A stretch of 38,683 bases of DNA, taken from Bacteroidales bacterium. Its GTDB lineage: Bacteria; Bacteroidota; Bacteroidia; Bacteroidales; UBA3824. Of this stretch, positions 1 to 7,838 are shown one piece after another. The notes below the pieces were generated by a model. The model did no database searches. It was given only the letters and a program-made list of their open reading frames with translations, and was not told where the DNA came from. The DNA lies in NCBI GenBank assembly GCA_017544805.1, contig JAFYDK010000019.1, forward strand, positions 1-38,683, read 5' to 3'. The translations under genes were made by a program, and so were the position numbers. Each line of letters opens with the position of its first letter. Position 1 is the stretch's first letter.

Positions 1-618
1 GGTTTTCGGGTCTCTTGTGCATTGTGCGGGAGTAAATTTGTATGCACCGTGAGAAGTACCGATTGAAATAGCCAAAGAATCGCAGCCGGTTCTCTGAGAG
101 AAATCGATAACCTCTTCGGGTTTTGTGTAGTGAGAAACAGCAGAAGAAACTTCATCTTCAACACCTGCCAAAACGCCTAATTCAGCCTCAACGGTAACAT
201 CGTATTTGTGAGCGTAGTCAACAACTTTCTTTGCAAGAGCGATATTCTCTTCGTAAGGAAGTGAACTACCGTCAATCATAACTGAAGAAAAGCCCATATC
301 AATACAATCTTTGCAGAGCTCGAATGTATCACCGTGGTCTAAGTGCAATACAATCTGAGGATTAGCACAACCTAATTCTTTAGCGTATTCTACTGCACCT
401 TGAGCCATATAACGCAAAATAGTAGCGTTAGCATAGTTGCGTGCACCTTTTGATACCTGCATGATAACAGGAGATTTTGTCTCAACGGCAGCCTGAACAA
501 TAGCCTGCATTTGCTCCATTGTGTTGAAGTTGAAAGCCGGAATTGCATATCCGCCTTTAACTGCTTTGGCAAACATTTCTCTTGTGTTTACCAAACCTAA
601 TTCTTTGTATGATACCAT
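1..618 (-). CDS. fba: Class II fructose-bisphosphate aldolase, C-terminal part outside window
   Basis: Cleaves fructose-1,6-bisphosphate to dihydroxyacetone phosphate and glyceraldehyde-3-phosphate (and the reverse) in the cytosol, using a metal ion. The first 206 codons are present; the reading frame is still open at base 1, so roughly the last third is missing. Class II hallmarks are visible: HLDHGDT at residues 92-98 (D94 the likely catalytic acid, H95 a metal ligand), MIDGSSLPYEEN at 114-125, VEAELG at 143-148, and GTSHGAYKF at 187-195 with H190 a second metal ligand. The start at 618 gives MVSYKELGLVNTREMF, a usual N-terminus for this family. The gene lies 36 bases downstream of a small conserved gene on the same strand; I see no promoter motif of its own in that gap, so co-transcription is likely. 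Confidence 0.95.
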   Translation of the reverse strand, partial: MVSYKELGLVNTREMFAKAVKGGYAIPAFNFNTMEQMQAIVQAAVETKSPVIMQVSKGARNYANATILRYMAQGAVEYAKELGCANPQIVLHLDHGDTFELCKDCIDMGFSSVMIDGSSLPYEENIALAKKVVDYAHKYDVTVEAELGVLAGVEDEVSSAVSHYTKPEEVIDFSQRTGCDSLAISIGTSHGAYKFTPAQCTRDPKT

Positions 619-654
619 AATAATTTTTGTATATTAGAATTTTTTACGTATTTT

Positions 655-1065
655 TTATTCATTAAAAAGATAATTCCAAGCCTTGTCGAAGTCATTGAAA
701 TAATCATACTCATAATCTGAATCTATTTCATCGATAGTCTGTTCGTTGCTAAGGCGTACTATATAATCAGCAGGCATTACGATTGCAGTTTTCTTAACAT
801 TAGCCTGCTCTACCGCATCAACAAGAACTTTTGCAATATATTCTTGTAAATCAATAGTATAAACTACACCTCTTTGTCTTTGGTCAGCTAAGTAATAGTC
901 AGGATTATATTCTATGATATAATCAGCTATTTGTTTGTTAATTTGTTTGATTTCATCTTTTGACAATACCGCTTTAAAACTTTCGGGCTTCCACTCCGTC
1001 CAAATCAATTTTTTATCTTCGTCAAAAGTAATTTTTAGTAACTCATCGTCTCTTAAAATTTCCAT
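655..1065 (-). CDS. Small conserved hypothetical protein, possible SpoIIAA/STAS-like fold
   Basis: A 136-residue cytosolic protein with no signal peptide or membrane segment. The N-terminal half reads as short beta strands (LLKITFDEDKKLIWTEW), followed by an acidic helix and a second alpha/beta half containing VKKTAIVMPADYIVRLSNEQT. This strand-helix order, the length and the 'IVMPADYIVRLS' type of segment recall small Bacteroidetes proteins often described as STAS/SpoIIAA-like; that is recollection of a pattern, not a search result. The C-terminus is rich in Asp, Tyr and Glu. The gene has a promoter of its own (1091-1122) and precedes the aldolase on the same strand. No function can be stated. 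Confidence 0.75.
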   Translation of the reverse strand: MEILRDDELLKITFDEDKKLIWTEWKPESFKAVLSKDEIKQINKQIADYIIEYNPDYYLADQRQRGVVYTIDLQEYIAKVLVDAVEQANVKKTAIVMPADYIVRLSNEQTIDEIDSDYEYDYFNDFDKAWNYLFNE

Positions 1066-1090
1066 AGTAAAGAAGTAATTTTAATTTCCA

Positions 1091-1122
1091 CAAAATTATG
1101 AAAAGAAAATAATATCTGCAAA
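1091..1122 (-). promoter_or_regulatory. Bacteroidetes-type promoter of the 136-residue gene and fba
   Basis: On the minus strand the -7 element TAATTTTG lies at 1091-1098 and a -33 element TTTG at 1119-1122, separated by 20 bases. This agrees with the Bacteroidetes consensus TTTG-N(about 19)-TAnnTTTG. The start codon follows at 1065, giving a leader of about 20 bases. Confidence 0.6.
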
Positions 1123-1155
1123 TTTTTTTCCGTTTTATTTTTGCTTAAAACTTCT

Positions 1156-1163
1156 TAAATTTG
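1156..1163 (+). promoter_or_regulatory. -7 promoter element of the amidase gene
   Basis: TAAATTTG matches TAnnTTTG exactly, 30 bases before the start codon at 1193. No clear -33 TTTG is seen at the usual distance. Confidence 0.5.
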
Positions 1164-1192
1164 CGCGAAAAAAAATTAAACAAAATAAAAAA

Positions 1193-2071
1193 ATGTACAA
1201 AATAGCTATTTTACAACTCAATCTCGATTCTGACAGAGATACAAATATGAAAAAAGCAACCGAATATATTACAGAGGCTTCCAAAAACGGAGCTAACGTT
1301 ATTTGTTTGCCCGAACTTTATTCTTCGTTTTATTTTTGTCAGAGAGAAAACCCCGATTATTTTGACTTTGCAGAGCCTGTGGACGGAGTTTCGTTCAAAC
1401 ATTTTTCGGCTTTGGCAAAATCTTTAGGCTCGGTTTTAATAGTTCCGTTTTTTGAAAAACGCGACAAAGGCGTTTATCACAATTCGGCGATGATGTTGGA
1501 TTCTGACGGTTCAAGAGCCGGTCTTTACCGCAAAATGCACATTCCTGACGATCCGTGTTATTATGAAAAATATTATTTCAACCCGGGAGATTTAGGATTC
1601 AAGGCCTTTGACAACAAATTCGGAAGACAAGGTATTTTGATTTGTTGGGATCAATGGTTTTCGGAAGGTGCACGTTTAACAGCAATGCAAGGTGCTGAAG
1701 TTTTGTTTTATCCGACGGCCATCGGTTGGCATCCTTACGAGAAAGGCGAAGAAGGCGACCGTCAAAGAGAGGCTTGGATTACAGTTCAAAGAGGACACGC
1801 CGTTGCTAACGGTATTTATGTAGCCTCTGTTAACCGCACGGGCTTTGAAAAACATGAAACAACCGAAGAAAGCGGAATTGATTTTTGGGGTAGTTCGTTT
1901 ATCGCCGGACCTCAGGGCGAAATTATCGCTCAAGCCTCTGTTGATAAAGAAGAAATTCTTTATGCTGACATTGACCTCAAACGTCTTGAAAACGTCCGTC
2001 GCAATTGGCCGTTTTTCCGCGACCGCAGAACCGATTTTTACGGCGGAATAACCGAAAAATGGGGCAGATAA
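1193..2071 (+). CDS. aguB: N-carbamoylputrescine amidase (carbon-nitrogen hydrolase)
   Basis: Predicted to hydrolyse N-carbamoylputrescine to putrescine, CO2 and ammonia, the last step of the agmatine route to polyamines. It is a 292-residue nitrilase-superfamily protein with the full Glu-Lys-Cys triad: E41 in CLPELYSS, K114 in LYRKMHIPDDP and C151 in ILICWDQWFSEGAR. The stretches YEKYYFNPGDLGF and EVLFYPTAIGWHP are characteristic of the AguB subgroup rather than of generic omega-amidases. Length is normal. The usual partner, agmatine deiminase (aguA), is not in the window. The gene stands alone: it has its own -7 element, ends at a terminator shared with wzc, and converges on wzc. Confidence 0.92.
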   Translation: MYKIAILQLNLDSDRDTNMKKATEYITEASKNGANVICLPELYSSFYFCQRENPDYFDFAEPVDGVSFKHFSALAKSLGSVLIVPFFEKRDKGVYHNSAMMLDSDGSRAGLYRKMHIPDDPCYYEKYYFNPGDLGFKAFDNKFGRQGILICWDQWFSEGARLTAMQGAEVLFYPTAIGWHPYEKGEEGDRQREAWITVQRGHAVANGIYVASVNRTGFEKHETTEESGIDFWGSSFIAGPQGEIIAQASVDKEEILYADIDLKRLENVRRNWPFFRDRRTDFYGGITEKWGR

Positions 2072-2087
2072 TTTTTTATCTCACAAT

Positions 2088-2134
2088 AAAAAAGAGGTTC
2101 GTTTTTTTAAACTTTACGAACCTCTTTTTTTTAT
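2088..2134. terminator. Bidirectional terminator between aguB and wzc
   Basis: An inverted repeat (AAAGAGGTTCGT paired with ACGAACCTCTTT) around an A/T-rich loop is flanked by A runs on one side and T runs on the other, so it can terminate both converging genes. Confidence 0.85.
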
Positions 2135-4605
2135 TAATCATCATCGCGATACATTTCACTCTTGCCTCCGTAACCATAACCGTAACCATAACCGTAGCCA
2201 TAGCCGTAACCATAACCGTAGCCATAACCATAACGTCCGTTCGCAATTTTTGAACCATTGAGCAACAATGAAATATTAGGCAGTTTATGTTCGTTATAAA
2301 ACTGTTCGATAACCGGCAACATACTTTTGTCCAACAGACCTACCCTGACGATAAAAAGCGAAGCGTCAGCATGACGGGCAATAATACTCGTATCAGCCAC
2401 AACATCAATAGGCGGACAGTCAAGTATAACCATATCATAAATCTGTTTCATCTCCGTCAGCATTTTTTCAAACTCTGGCAAATAGAGAAGCTCTGAGGGA
2501 TTAGGAGGAATAACACCAGCCGGCATCATATCAAGATTTTCAGTCAGAGGATGTATAAGTTTTTTCCAATCCGGATCATAACCCGCCAAATAAGTAGAAA
2601 CTCCAGCCTTAGGATTATCAACAGCGGCACTTGATTGAGCCTTGCGCAAGTCAAGATCCACAATGATAACTTTCTTTCCCTTCAGGGCAAACGACGCACT
2701 TAAATTCAAAGAAATAAACGACTTGCCACTATTCTGAATAAGAGAAGTTACAAGCATTATTTCGCTATTTTTGGAAATATTGATAAATTCCAAATTACTC
2801 CTTACGACACGAAACGCCTCATTTGTCAGATTTTTAGAATTTTTCTTGACCACAAGTTTCCTTAAATCAACATTAGAATCTTGCTTAATCTTTAAGAATT
2901 TCCAAAATCCCTTTCTGTGAATCCTTGTATGCTGAGGAATTTCCCCGACAAAAGGAATCGTCATACCCTCCAAATCCTTTCTCGAACGGATTTTTGTGTT
3001 GTTAATCTCCAACAAAGAGATAATTCCCAACGGAATAATCAGCGACAAGATAAACGCAATAGCAATAATTTTTAATTTTTGTGGTTTTGTTGCTGACATT
3101 TTTCCCATAGGCGGAGTTATAAGCCTTGTATTATAAGCCGAAAACGCTTGAGACAACTCGTTCTCTTCGCGTTTCTGCAAAAGATAAAGATAAAGCGACT
3201 CTTTAACTTTCTGCTGACGAAGTATTCCCAAAAGATCTTTTGCCTTGCCCGGGTTTGAAGAAATTTGAGAAAGACTCTTGTCAAGATTTTTCTGCAAGGA
3301 TTTTACTTGAGAAGATATATACTTAATTTGATTGTCAATAGAGCCGAGCAAAGAAGATTTCAAATCCGCAATCTTTCTATCCAAATCAATAACAAGCGGA
3401 TTCTTTTCCGAAGAAGAAGATACCAAAGAATTCCTCTGAAGTATGCACGTATTGTAGTCGGTAATCTGTTTTTCGGTTGTAGAATTTCCGCTGCCAGAAT
3501 AAACAGGAAGAAGTTCGTTCTTTTTGGAGGTGTCAGAAATATACTCTCTAACAGTTTGAGCCATTGCAATCTGCGTATTGAGCATTATAATCTGATTGTT
3601 GATGTTGTTGGCCTGCGTGTAAAACAAATCGTTTGATTTTTCAACATCAGGCAAAAGATTGACACTCTTAAAATGAGATACATCACTATCCACAATTCCA
3701 AGTTCTTTCTCTATGATTTCAAGTCGCTCGTTGATAAAATGAGAAGTTCCTATTGCAACTTGATTCTTGTCCTCAATCCATTTCTCATTGTAGACTTGCA
3801 TCATTGTATTCAAAAAATCCTCCGCCCTCTGAATACTTTCATCATCAATCATAAGACATATAACCGAGGATTTTTTATCGTTTAAATCCACAGTAAACTT
3901 GGAGGAATATTTCAACATCGCATCCCTTACAGGAATGTGCTTTACGAAAATCTTTTTCGGCTCCCTCAATTTGTTAAAAGCCATAGTCGAGGTAATGAGA
4001 ATTCTTCCTATCGGAGTCTCAACCTCCTGTCCGACCATGCCATCCACTACAGAACCATCAGCCAACATAAATTCTTTTTTCCAAAAATCCGTCAAATAAA
4101 AACTTCCGTCAGGAGAAATCACAACCGTAAAACTTTCACGCGAAAACTCACCTACGTCACATAAAAGAGCCTGAATAGGCAACGAATCTCCGTAAATAAC
4201 CTCTTTCGTATACCTTCCTTGAACGTAATAGTCATAATCCAAATGAAGACGTTTGACAACTTCCATCGCCAAAATCGGAGATTGCAAAACGTTAAGCTCA
4301 TTGTAAACAGAATAAGAAGATTCAAAGACTCCCATTTCAGCAAAAGAATTCAATTGCGAATTGAAAGATGATGTCTTGCCGCCCGATTCTTTGATAAGAA
4401 AAGTAGCAGTACGGGTATAAATTTTCGGTGTCAGCATCAGATAAAATATTGTCAGCGACATAACAATTAGCACCGAAATCATAAACAGCCACCATTTCGA
4501 TAAACAAGCTCCGATTATAGCCTGAATATCTAAAACATTATCATATTTGTTTTCCACCGCTGCAACAGGCTGTTGAAACTCTGCGGTATTATGCTCTATT
4601 GCCAT
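2134..4605 (-). CDS. wzc: Polysaccharide co-polymerase / BY-kinase, Wzc type
   Basis: Inner-membrane protein of 823 residues, predicted to control chain length and export of a surface polysaccharide through cycles of tyrosine autophosphorylation. Order of domains: TM1 about residues 37-58, a long periplasmic Wzz/GNVR region with coiled coil (about 60-510), TM2 about 512-535, then a cytosolic BY-kinase domain. The kinase shows a Walker A (NSGKS, K628), the Walker A' motif VIIVDLDLRK and Walker B MVILDCPP. The usual C-terminal tyrosine cluster is replaced by eleven Tyr-Gly dipeptides at 792-813 plus one more Tyr in the tail. The gene follows wza by 31 bases in the same operon. No cognate tyrosine phosphatase, flippase or sugar transferase is adjacent. 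Autophosphorylation on the Tyr-Gly tail is inference. Confidence 0.92.
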   Translation of the reverse strand: MAIEHNTAEFQQPVAAVENKYDNVLDIQAIIGACLSKWWLFMISVLIVMSLTIFYLMLTPKIYTRTATFLIKESGGKTSSFNSQLNSFAEMGVFESSYSVYNELNVLQSPILAMEVVKRLHLDYDYYVQGRYTKEVIYGDSLPIQALLCDVGEFSRESFTVVISPDGSFYLTDFWKKEFMLADGSVVDGMVGQEVETPIGRILITSTMAFNKLREPKKIFVKHIPVRDAMLKYSSKFTVDLNDKKSSVICLMIDDESIQRAEDFLNTMMQVYNEKWIEDKNQVAIGTSHFINERLEIIEKELGIVDSDVSHFKSVNLLPDVEKSNDLFYTQANNINNQIIMLNTQIAMAQTVREYISDTSKKNELLPVYSGSGNSTTEKQITDYNTCILQRNSLVSSSSEKNPLVIDLDRKIADLKSSLLGSIDNQIKYISSQVKSLQKNLDKSLSQISSNPGKAKDLLGILRQQKVKESLYLYLLQKREENELSQAFSAYNTRLITPPMGKMSATKPQKLKIIAIAFILSLIIPLGIISLLEINNTKIRSRKDLEGMTIPFVGEIPQHTRIHRKGFWKFLKIKQDSNVDLRKLVVKKNSKNLTNEAFRVVRSNLEFINISKNSEIMLVTSLIQNSGKSFISLNLSASFALKGKKVIIVDLDLRKAQSSAAVDNPKAGVSTYLAGYDPDWKKLIHPLTENLDMMPAGVIPPNPSELLYLPEFEKMLTEMKQIYDMVILDCPPIDVVADTSIIARHADASLFIVRVGLLDKSMLPVIEQFYNEHKLPNISLLLNGSKIANGRYGYGYGYGYGYGYGYGYGYGYGGKSEMYRDDD
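2167..2232 (-). repeat. In-frame Tyr-Gly coding repeat, 11 units of 6 bp
   Basis: Eleven consecutive six-base units encode Tyr-Gly at the C-terminus of Wzc (residues 792-813). Codons alternate between TAC/TAT and between GGT/GGC/GGA, forming an imperfect higher-order 12-base pattern. Because the unit is six bases, expansion or contraction keeps the frame. Confidence 0.95.
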
Positions 4606-4636
4606 TTCTTAAAAAATTTCTTTTTAGAAAAAAAAC

Positions 4637-5425
4637 TTACCTTATAAAAAACGCATACATCGAAACTAAGAACGAGGCAACCGACATCCAAAACGACGGT
4701 GTAAAAACAGTATTACCTGCCACAATAGACTGACGTTTTCTCATATTGTTAGCCTCAACATACAAAACATCGTTTTGCTGAATATAATACGCCGGAGAAT
4801 TAAGAACACTTTCCCCTTTTGTCATATCAACGACATAGACTTTTTTGCCGCCGTTTTCATTTCTTATAATTTTAACATTAACCCTCTGACCCAAAATCGA
4901 AAGATCTCCTGCCATGCCCAACGCATCTAAAATCGTCAAACGGTCTTTATCAATAGTATAACGCCCAGGCCTTGAAATCTCTCCCAAAACGTCAAAATAC
5001 ATACTCATAAATTCTACCGTAACTACAGGGTCTTGAATCATCTCACTCGAAATCAAATTCTCTTTAACCAGATGCAAAACTTCACTCCTTGAAAGTCCCC
5101 CTACATGAATCTTTCCGATTATCGGAAAATCAATATCCCCTTGAGCATCTACAGTATAGTATGACACACGGCTGGAATAAGAATTTCCAATATTTTGAGT
5201 AACAGCCAATAGGTTAAACATTTTGGCAACGCTTTCGTCCCTACATGAAACGAAAATCGAGACTTTATCGCCAGGATTGAGTTTAATATCAGCATCCTCC
5301 TCGTTCAATTTTATTAAAGTATCCTCCTTAAGATCCTGAAAATAAGCAATATTCTTAGGAGTTCTGCAACCGATAACAACGGTAGCAAACAAAAAAATCA
5401 ATAAAAATTTAAAAATCTTCCACAT
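4637..5425 (-). CDS. wza: Polysaccharide export lipoprotein, Wza type
   Basis: Outer-membrane polysaccharide export protein of 262 residues, predicted to form the pore through which the polymer handled by Wzc leaves the cell. A lipoprotein signal is present (hydrophobic FLLIFLFATVVIG, then C20), followed by TPKNIAYFQDL, a common start of mature Bacteroidetes Wza proteins. The polysaccharide-export domain runs from about residue 45 (IKLNPGDKVSIFVS) to about 140, followed by an SLBB-type region (FDVLGEISRPGRYTI, about 143-220). A C-terminal hydrophobic segment SFWMSVASFLVSMYAFFI may be the membrane-spanning helix. It is the first gene of the wza-wzc operon, transcribed away from htpG. Confidence 0.92.
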   Translation of the reverse strand: MWKIFKFLLIFLFATVVIGCRTPKNIAYFQDLKEDTLIKLNEEDADIKLNPGDKVSIFVSCRDESVAKMFNLLAVTQNIGNSYSSRVSYYTVDAQGDIDFPIIGKIHVGGLSRSEVLHLVKENLISSEMIQDPVVTVEFMSMYFDVLGEISRPGRYTIDKDRLTILDALGMAGDLSILGQRVNVKIIRNENGGKKVYVVDMTKGESVLNSPAYYIQQNDVLYVEANNMRKRQSIVAGNTVFTPSFWMSVASFLVSMYAFFIR

Positions 5426-5448
5426 TACTGATTAAATGAAATTTGCGG

Positions 5449-5456
5449 CAAAAATA
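5449..5456 (-). promoter_or_regulatory. -7 promoter element of wza-wzc
   Basis: TATTTTTG on the minus strand matches TAnnTTTG, 24 bases upstream of the wza start codon at 5425. No convincing -33 element. Confidence 0.5.
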
Positions 5457-5609
5457 CGAAAAAAATATCAATAAAATAACATTTTTTAAGAATTTACTTT
5501 TTCTTAACACGCCAAAAAAATCATACTCAAAAAAACGAAAAATTATCAAAATACATAGTTTTAAAAGTATCATTTTACTCACACTTTTTTTCATGTATGG
5601 CAGTTTAAA

Positions 5610-5626
5610 TATGACATTTTGTCATA
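5610..5626. promoter_or_regulatory. 17-bp perfect inverted repeat upstream of htpG, candidate operator
   Basis: TATGACATTTTGTCATA is a perfect inverted repeat with seven-base arms and a three-base spacer, 84 bases before the htpG start, in the divergent wza/htpG region. The symmetry suggests a dimeric regulator site. No exact TAnnTTTG is found for htpG; the nearest is a one-base-short TAGTTTG at about 5652. Confidence 0.4.
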
Positions 5627-5709
5627 AAAAATATTTCGGTACGCACTTTGATAGTTTGGCATTAGAAGAATTTAAATTAATTAATCAAATTAAAAAAGTA
5701 TAATATAAA

Positions 5710-7773
5710 ATGGCAACAGGAAAAATCGGTATTACGAGTGAAAACATTTTCCCCGTAATCAAAAAATTTCTTTATTCCGAACAGGAAATCTTTTTAAGAG
5801 AACTCGTTTCTAACGCCGTAGACGCTACAACAAAAGTAAAAGCACTCGCCCGCAAAGGCGAATTAAAAGAAGACCTCGGTGATTTAACCGTCAGAGTATC
5901 AGTTGATAAAGACAAAAAAACAATCACTGTTTCAGACCGCGGTATAGGTATGAGCGAAGAAGAGGTCGATAAATATATCAATCAAATAGCATTTTCTTCA
6001 GCAGGTGAATTTTTGGAAAAATACAAAGATTCTATTGACGCAATAATCGGACATTTCGGACTCGGTTTTTATTCTGCTTTCATGGTTTCGGAAAAAGTAG
6101 AAATAGTGACAAAATCATGGCAGTCTGACAAAAAGGCAGTTCGTTGGACCTGCGATGGCAGTCCCGAATATTCTATGGAAGAGGCTGACAAAACTGACAG
6201 AGGTACTGACATTATTCTTCATCTCGATGCTGACTCTTCAGAATACTTGGAAGATAGCAAAATCGAAGAACTTTTGAAAAAATATTGTCTTTTCCTTCCC
6301 GTACCGATTGCTTTCGGCAAAGAAAAAGAATGGAAAGACGACAAATACGTTGAAACCGGAAAAGATAAAATTATCAACGACACCGAACCTTTGTGGCTTA
6401 AAAAACCGGTTGATGTTAAAGACGAAGATTACAAAGCATTCTACAAAAAACTTTATCCGTCATCATTTGAAGACCCACTTTTCAACATACATTTGAATGT
6501 TGATTATCCGTTCAATTTGACAGGTATTTTGTATTTCCCGAAAATCCGCACAAACCTCGAAATTCAGAAAAACAAAATACAACTCTATTGCAATCAAGTA
6601 TTTGTAACGGATTCAGTAGAAGGTATCGTTCCTGAATTTTTAACGTTACTGCATGGTGTTTTGGATTCGCCGGATATTCCGCTTAACGTTTCAAGAAGTT
6701 ATTTGCAATCGGATTCCAACGTTAAAAAGATTTCTAACCACATCACTAAGAAGGTTGCTGACAAATTGTCAGATATTTTCAAGACCAACAGAGAAGATTT
6801 GGAAAAGAAATGGGACGATTTGAAACTTTTCATTCAGTACGGTATGCTGACAAATGAAAAATTCTATGACTCCGCTAAAGATTTTTATCTCTTCAAAAAT
6901 ACTGACGGAAAGTCGTTTACGCTTGAAGAGTACAAAAATATCATCAAAGATAATCAGACTGACAAAAACAAAACTATCATCATTCTTTACGCTACCAACA
7001 AAGAAGAACAATTCAGTTCGATTGAGGCTGCAAAATCTAAAGGCTATGATGTTTTGGTTTTGGATTCAGCTTTTGACTCTCACTTTATCAATCAGTTAGA
7101 GCAGAAAAATTCTGACTTGAGATTCATGCGCGTAGACTCTGATACTTTGGACAAACTTATCAGAAAAGATGATGCACCCAAATCTTCATTGACAGATTCT
7201 CAAAAAACTGACATTTCGGCAGTTTTCAATTCTCAAACTCCGAAAAATACAAAAATGAATTTCACTGTAGAGTTTGACACATTATCTGCTGATGATATGC
7301 CTGTAATTATCACTCAATCTGAATTTATGCGCAGAATGAAAGATATGGGCAAAATGGGCGGTCCTGAATCAAGCTTCTACACCAATCTGCCTGATAATCT
7401 GAATCTTGTAGTAAACGAAAATCATCCTCTTATCAAAGAATTGGTTGATGACACATTCAAGAAAACAGCTGATGGCACCTCAAGTTTTGACAGCGAATTA
7501 AAAACTTTGAAAGCAGACCTCGAAAGCCTTGAAAAACTTACGAAAGACAAAAAACCGGAAGAAATTTCAACAGAAGAAAAGAACAAAAAAGAAGAACTTC
7601 AAAAGAAAATTTCCGACACCGAAAACAGCCGTAAAAAAGTTTTCGAGGATTACGCTGCTTCAAACATCAAGGTTAAACAATTAATCGACATCGCTCTCCT
7701 GGCTAACAATATGCTTAAAGGCGAAGACCTTGCAAAATTCGTTAAACGTAGCGTAGAATTTGTTGGAAAATAA
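5710..7773 (+). CDS. htpG: Molecular chaperone HtpG (Hsp90 family)
   Basis: ATP-dependent cytosolic chaperone of 687 residues. The N-terminal GHKL ATPase domain is clear: FLRELVSNAVDA at residues 29-39 (E31, N35), DRGIGM at 76-81, and the lid/ATP motif GHFGLGFYSAFMVS. The middle domain contains LNVSRSYLQSD with the conserved Arg. The C-terminal region has a charged coiled-coil-like stretch (LKTLKADLESLEKL...KKEELQKKISD) before the dimerisation end. Length is close to that of other Bacteroidetes HtpG proteins, which are longer than E. coli's. The gene is monocistronic with a terminator directly after it. A 17-bp inverted repeat lies upstream; whether it is a heat-shock operator is unknown. Confidence 0.97.
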   Translation: MATGKIGITSENIFPVIKKFLYSEQEIFLRELVSNAVDATTKVKALARKGELKEDLGDLTVRVSVDKDKKTITVSDRGIGMSEEEVDKYINQIAFSSAGEFLEKYKDSIDAIIGHFGLGFYSAFMVSEKVEIVTKSWQSDKKAVRWTCDGSPEYSMEEADKTDRGTDIILHLDADSSEYLEDSKIEELLKKYCLFLPVPIAFGKEKEWKDDKYVETGKDKIINDTEPLWLKKPVDVKDEDYKAFYKKLYPSSFEDPLFNIHLNVDYPFNLTGILYFPKIRTNLEIQKNKIQLYCNQVFVTDSVEGIVPEFLTLLHGVLDSPDIPLNVSRSYLQSDSNVKKISNHITKKVADKLSDIFKTNREDLEKKWDDLKLFIQYGMLTNEKFYDSAKDFYLFKNTDGKSFTLEEYKNIIKDNQTDKNKTIIILYATNKEEQFSSIEAAKSKGYDVLVLDSAFDSHFINQLEQKNSDLRFMRVDSDTLDKLIRKDDAPKSSLTDSQKTDISAVFNSQTPKNTKMNFTVEFDTLSADDMPVIITQSEFMRRMKDMGKMGGPESSFYTNLPDNLNLVVNENHPLIKELVDDTFKKTADGTSSFDSELKTLKADLESLEKLTKDKKPEEISTEEKNKKEELQKKISDTENSRKKVFEDYAASNIKVKQLIDIALLANNMLKGEDLAKFVKRSVEFVGK

Positions 7774-7801
7774 TTTTTTCAAGCTATAAATTTTTAAATG
7801 T

Positions 7802-7835
7802 AAAAAGGCGGAAAATTGATTTTTCCGCCTTTTTT
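7802..7835. terminator. Bidirectional terminator between htpG and the esterase gene
   Basis: A 14-base stem (AAAAAGGCGGAAAA with TTTTCCGCCTTTTT) and a five-base loop, with A and T runs at the ends, placed between two converging genes. Confidence 0.9.
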
Positions 7836-7838
7836 ATT

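Noticed and set aside
2167..2232. Tandem repeat that might be a short CRISPR-like or satellite array
   Set aside because: Units are six bases with no spacers and stay in frame as Tyr-Gly inside wzc.
2005..2258. Open frames on both strands rich in Thr/Val/Ile or Met/Val/Ala repeats
   Set aside because: They are other-frame readings of the Tyr-Gly coding repeat in wzc and of the terminator region.
5647..5658. TTTG and TAGTTTG upstream of htpG as a promoter
   Set aside because: One base short of TAnnTTTG and the two elements are adjacent, not about 19 bases apart.
5443..5703. 86-codon open frame on the plus strand between wza and htpG
   Set aside because: Lys/Phe/Ile-rich composition expected of A/T-rich intergenic DNA; it covers the wza promoter and the inverted repeat and has no recognisable protein features.
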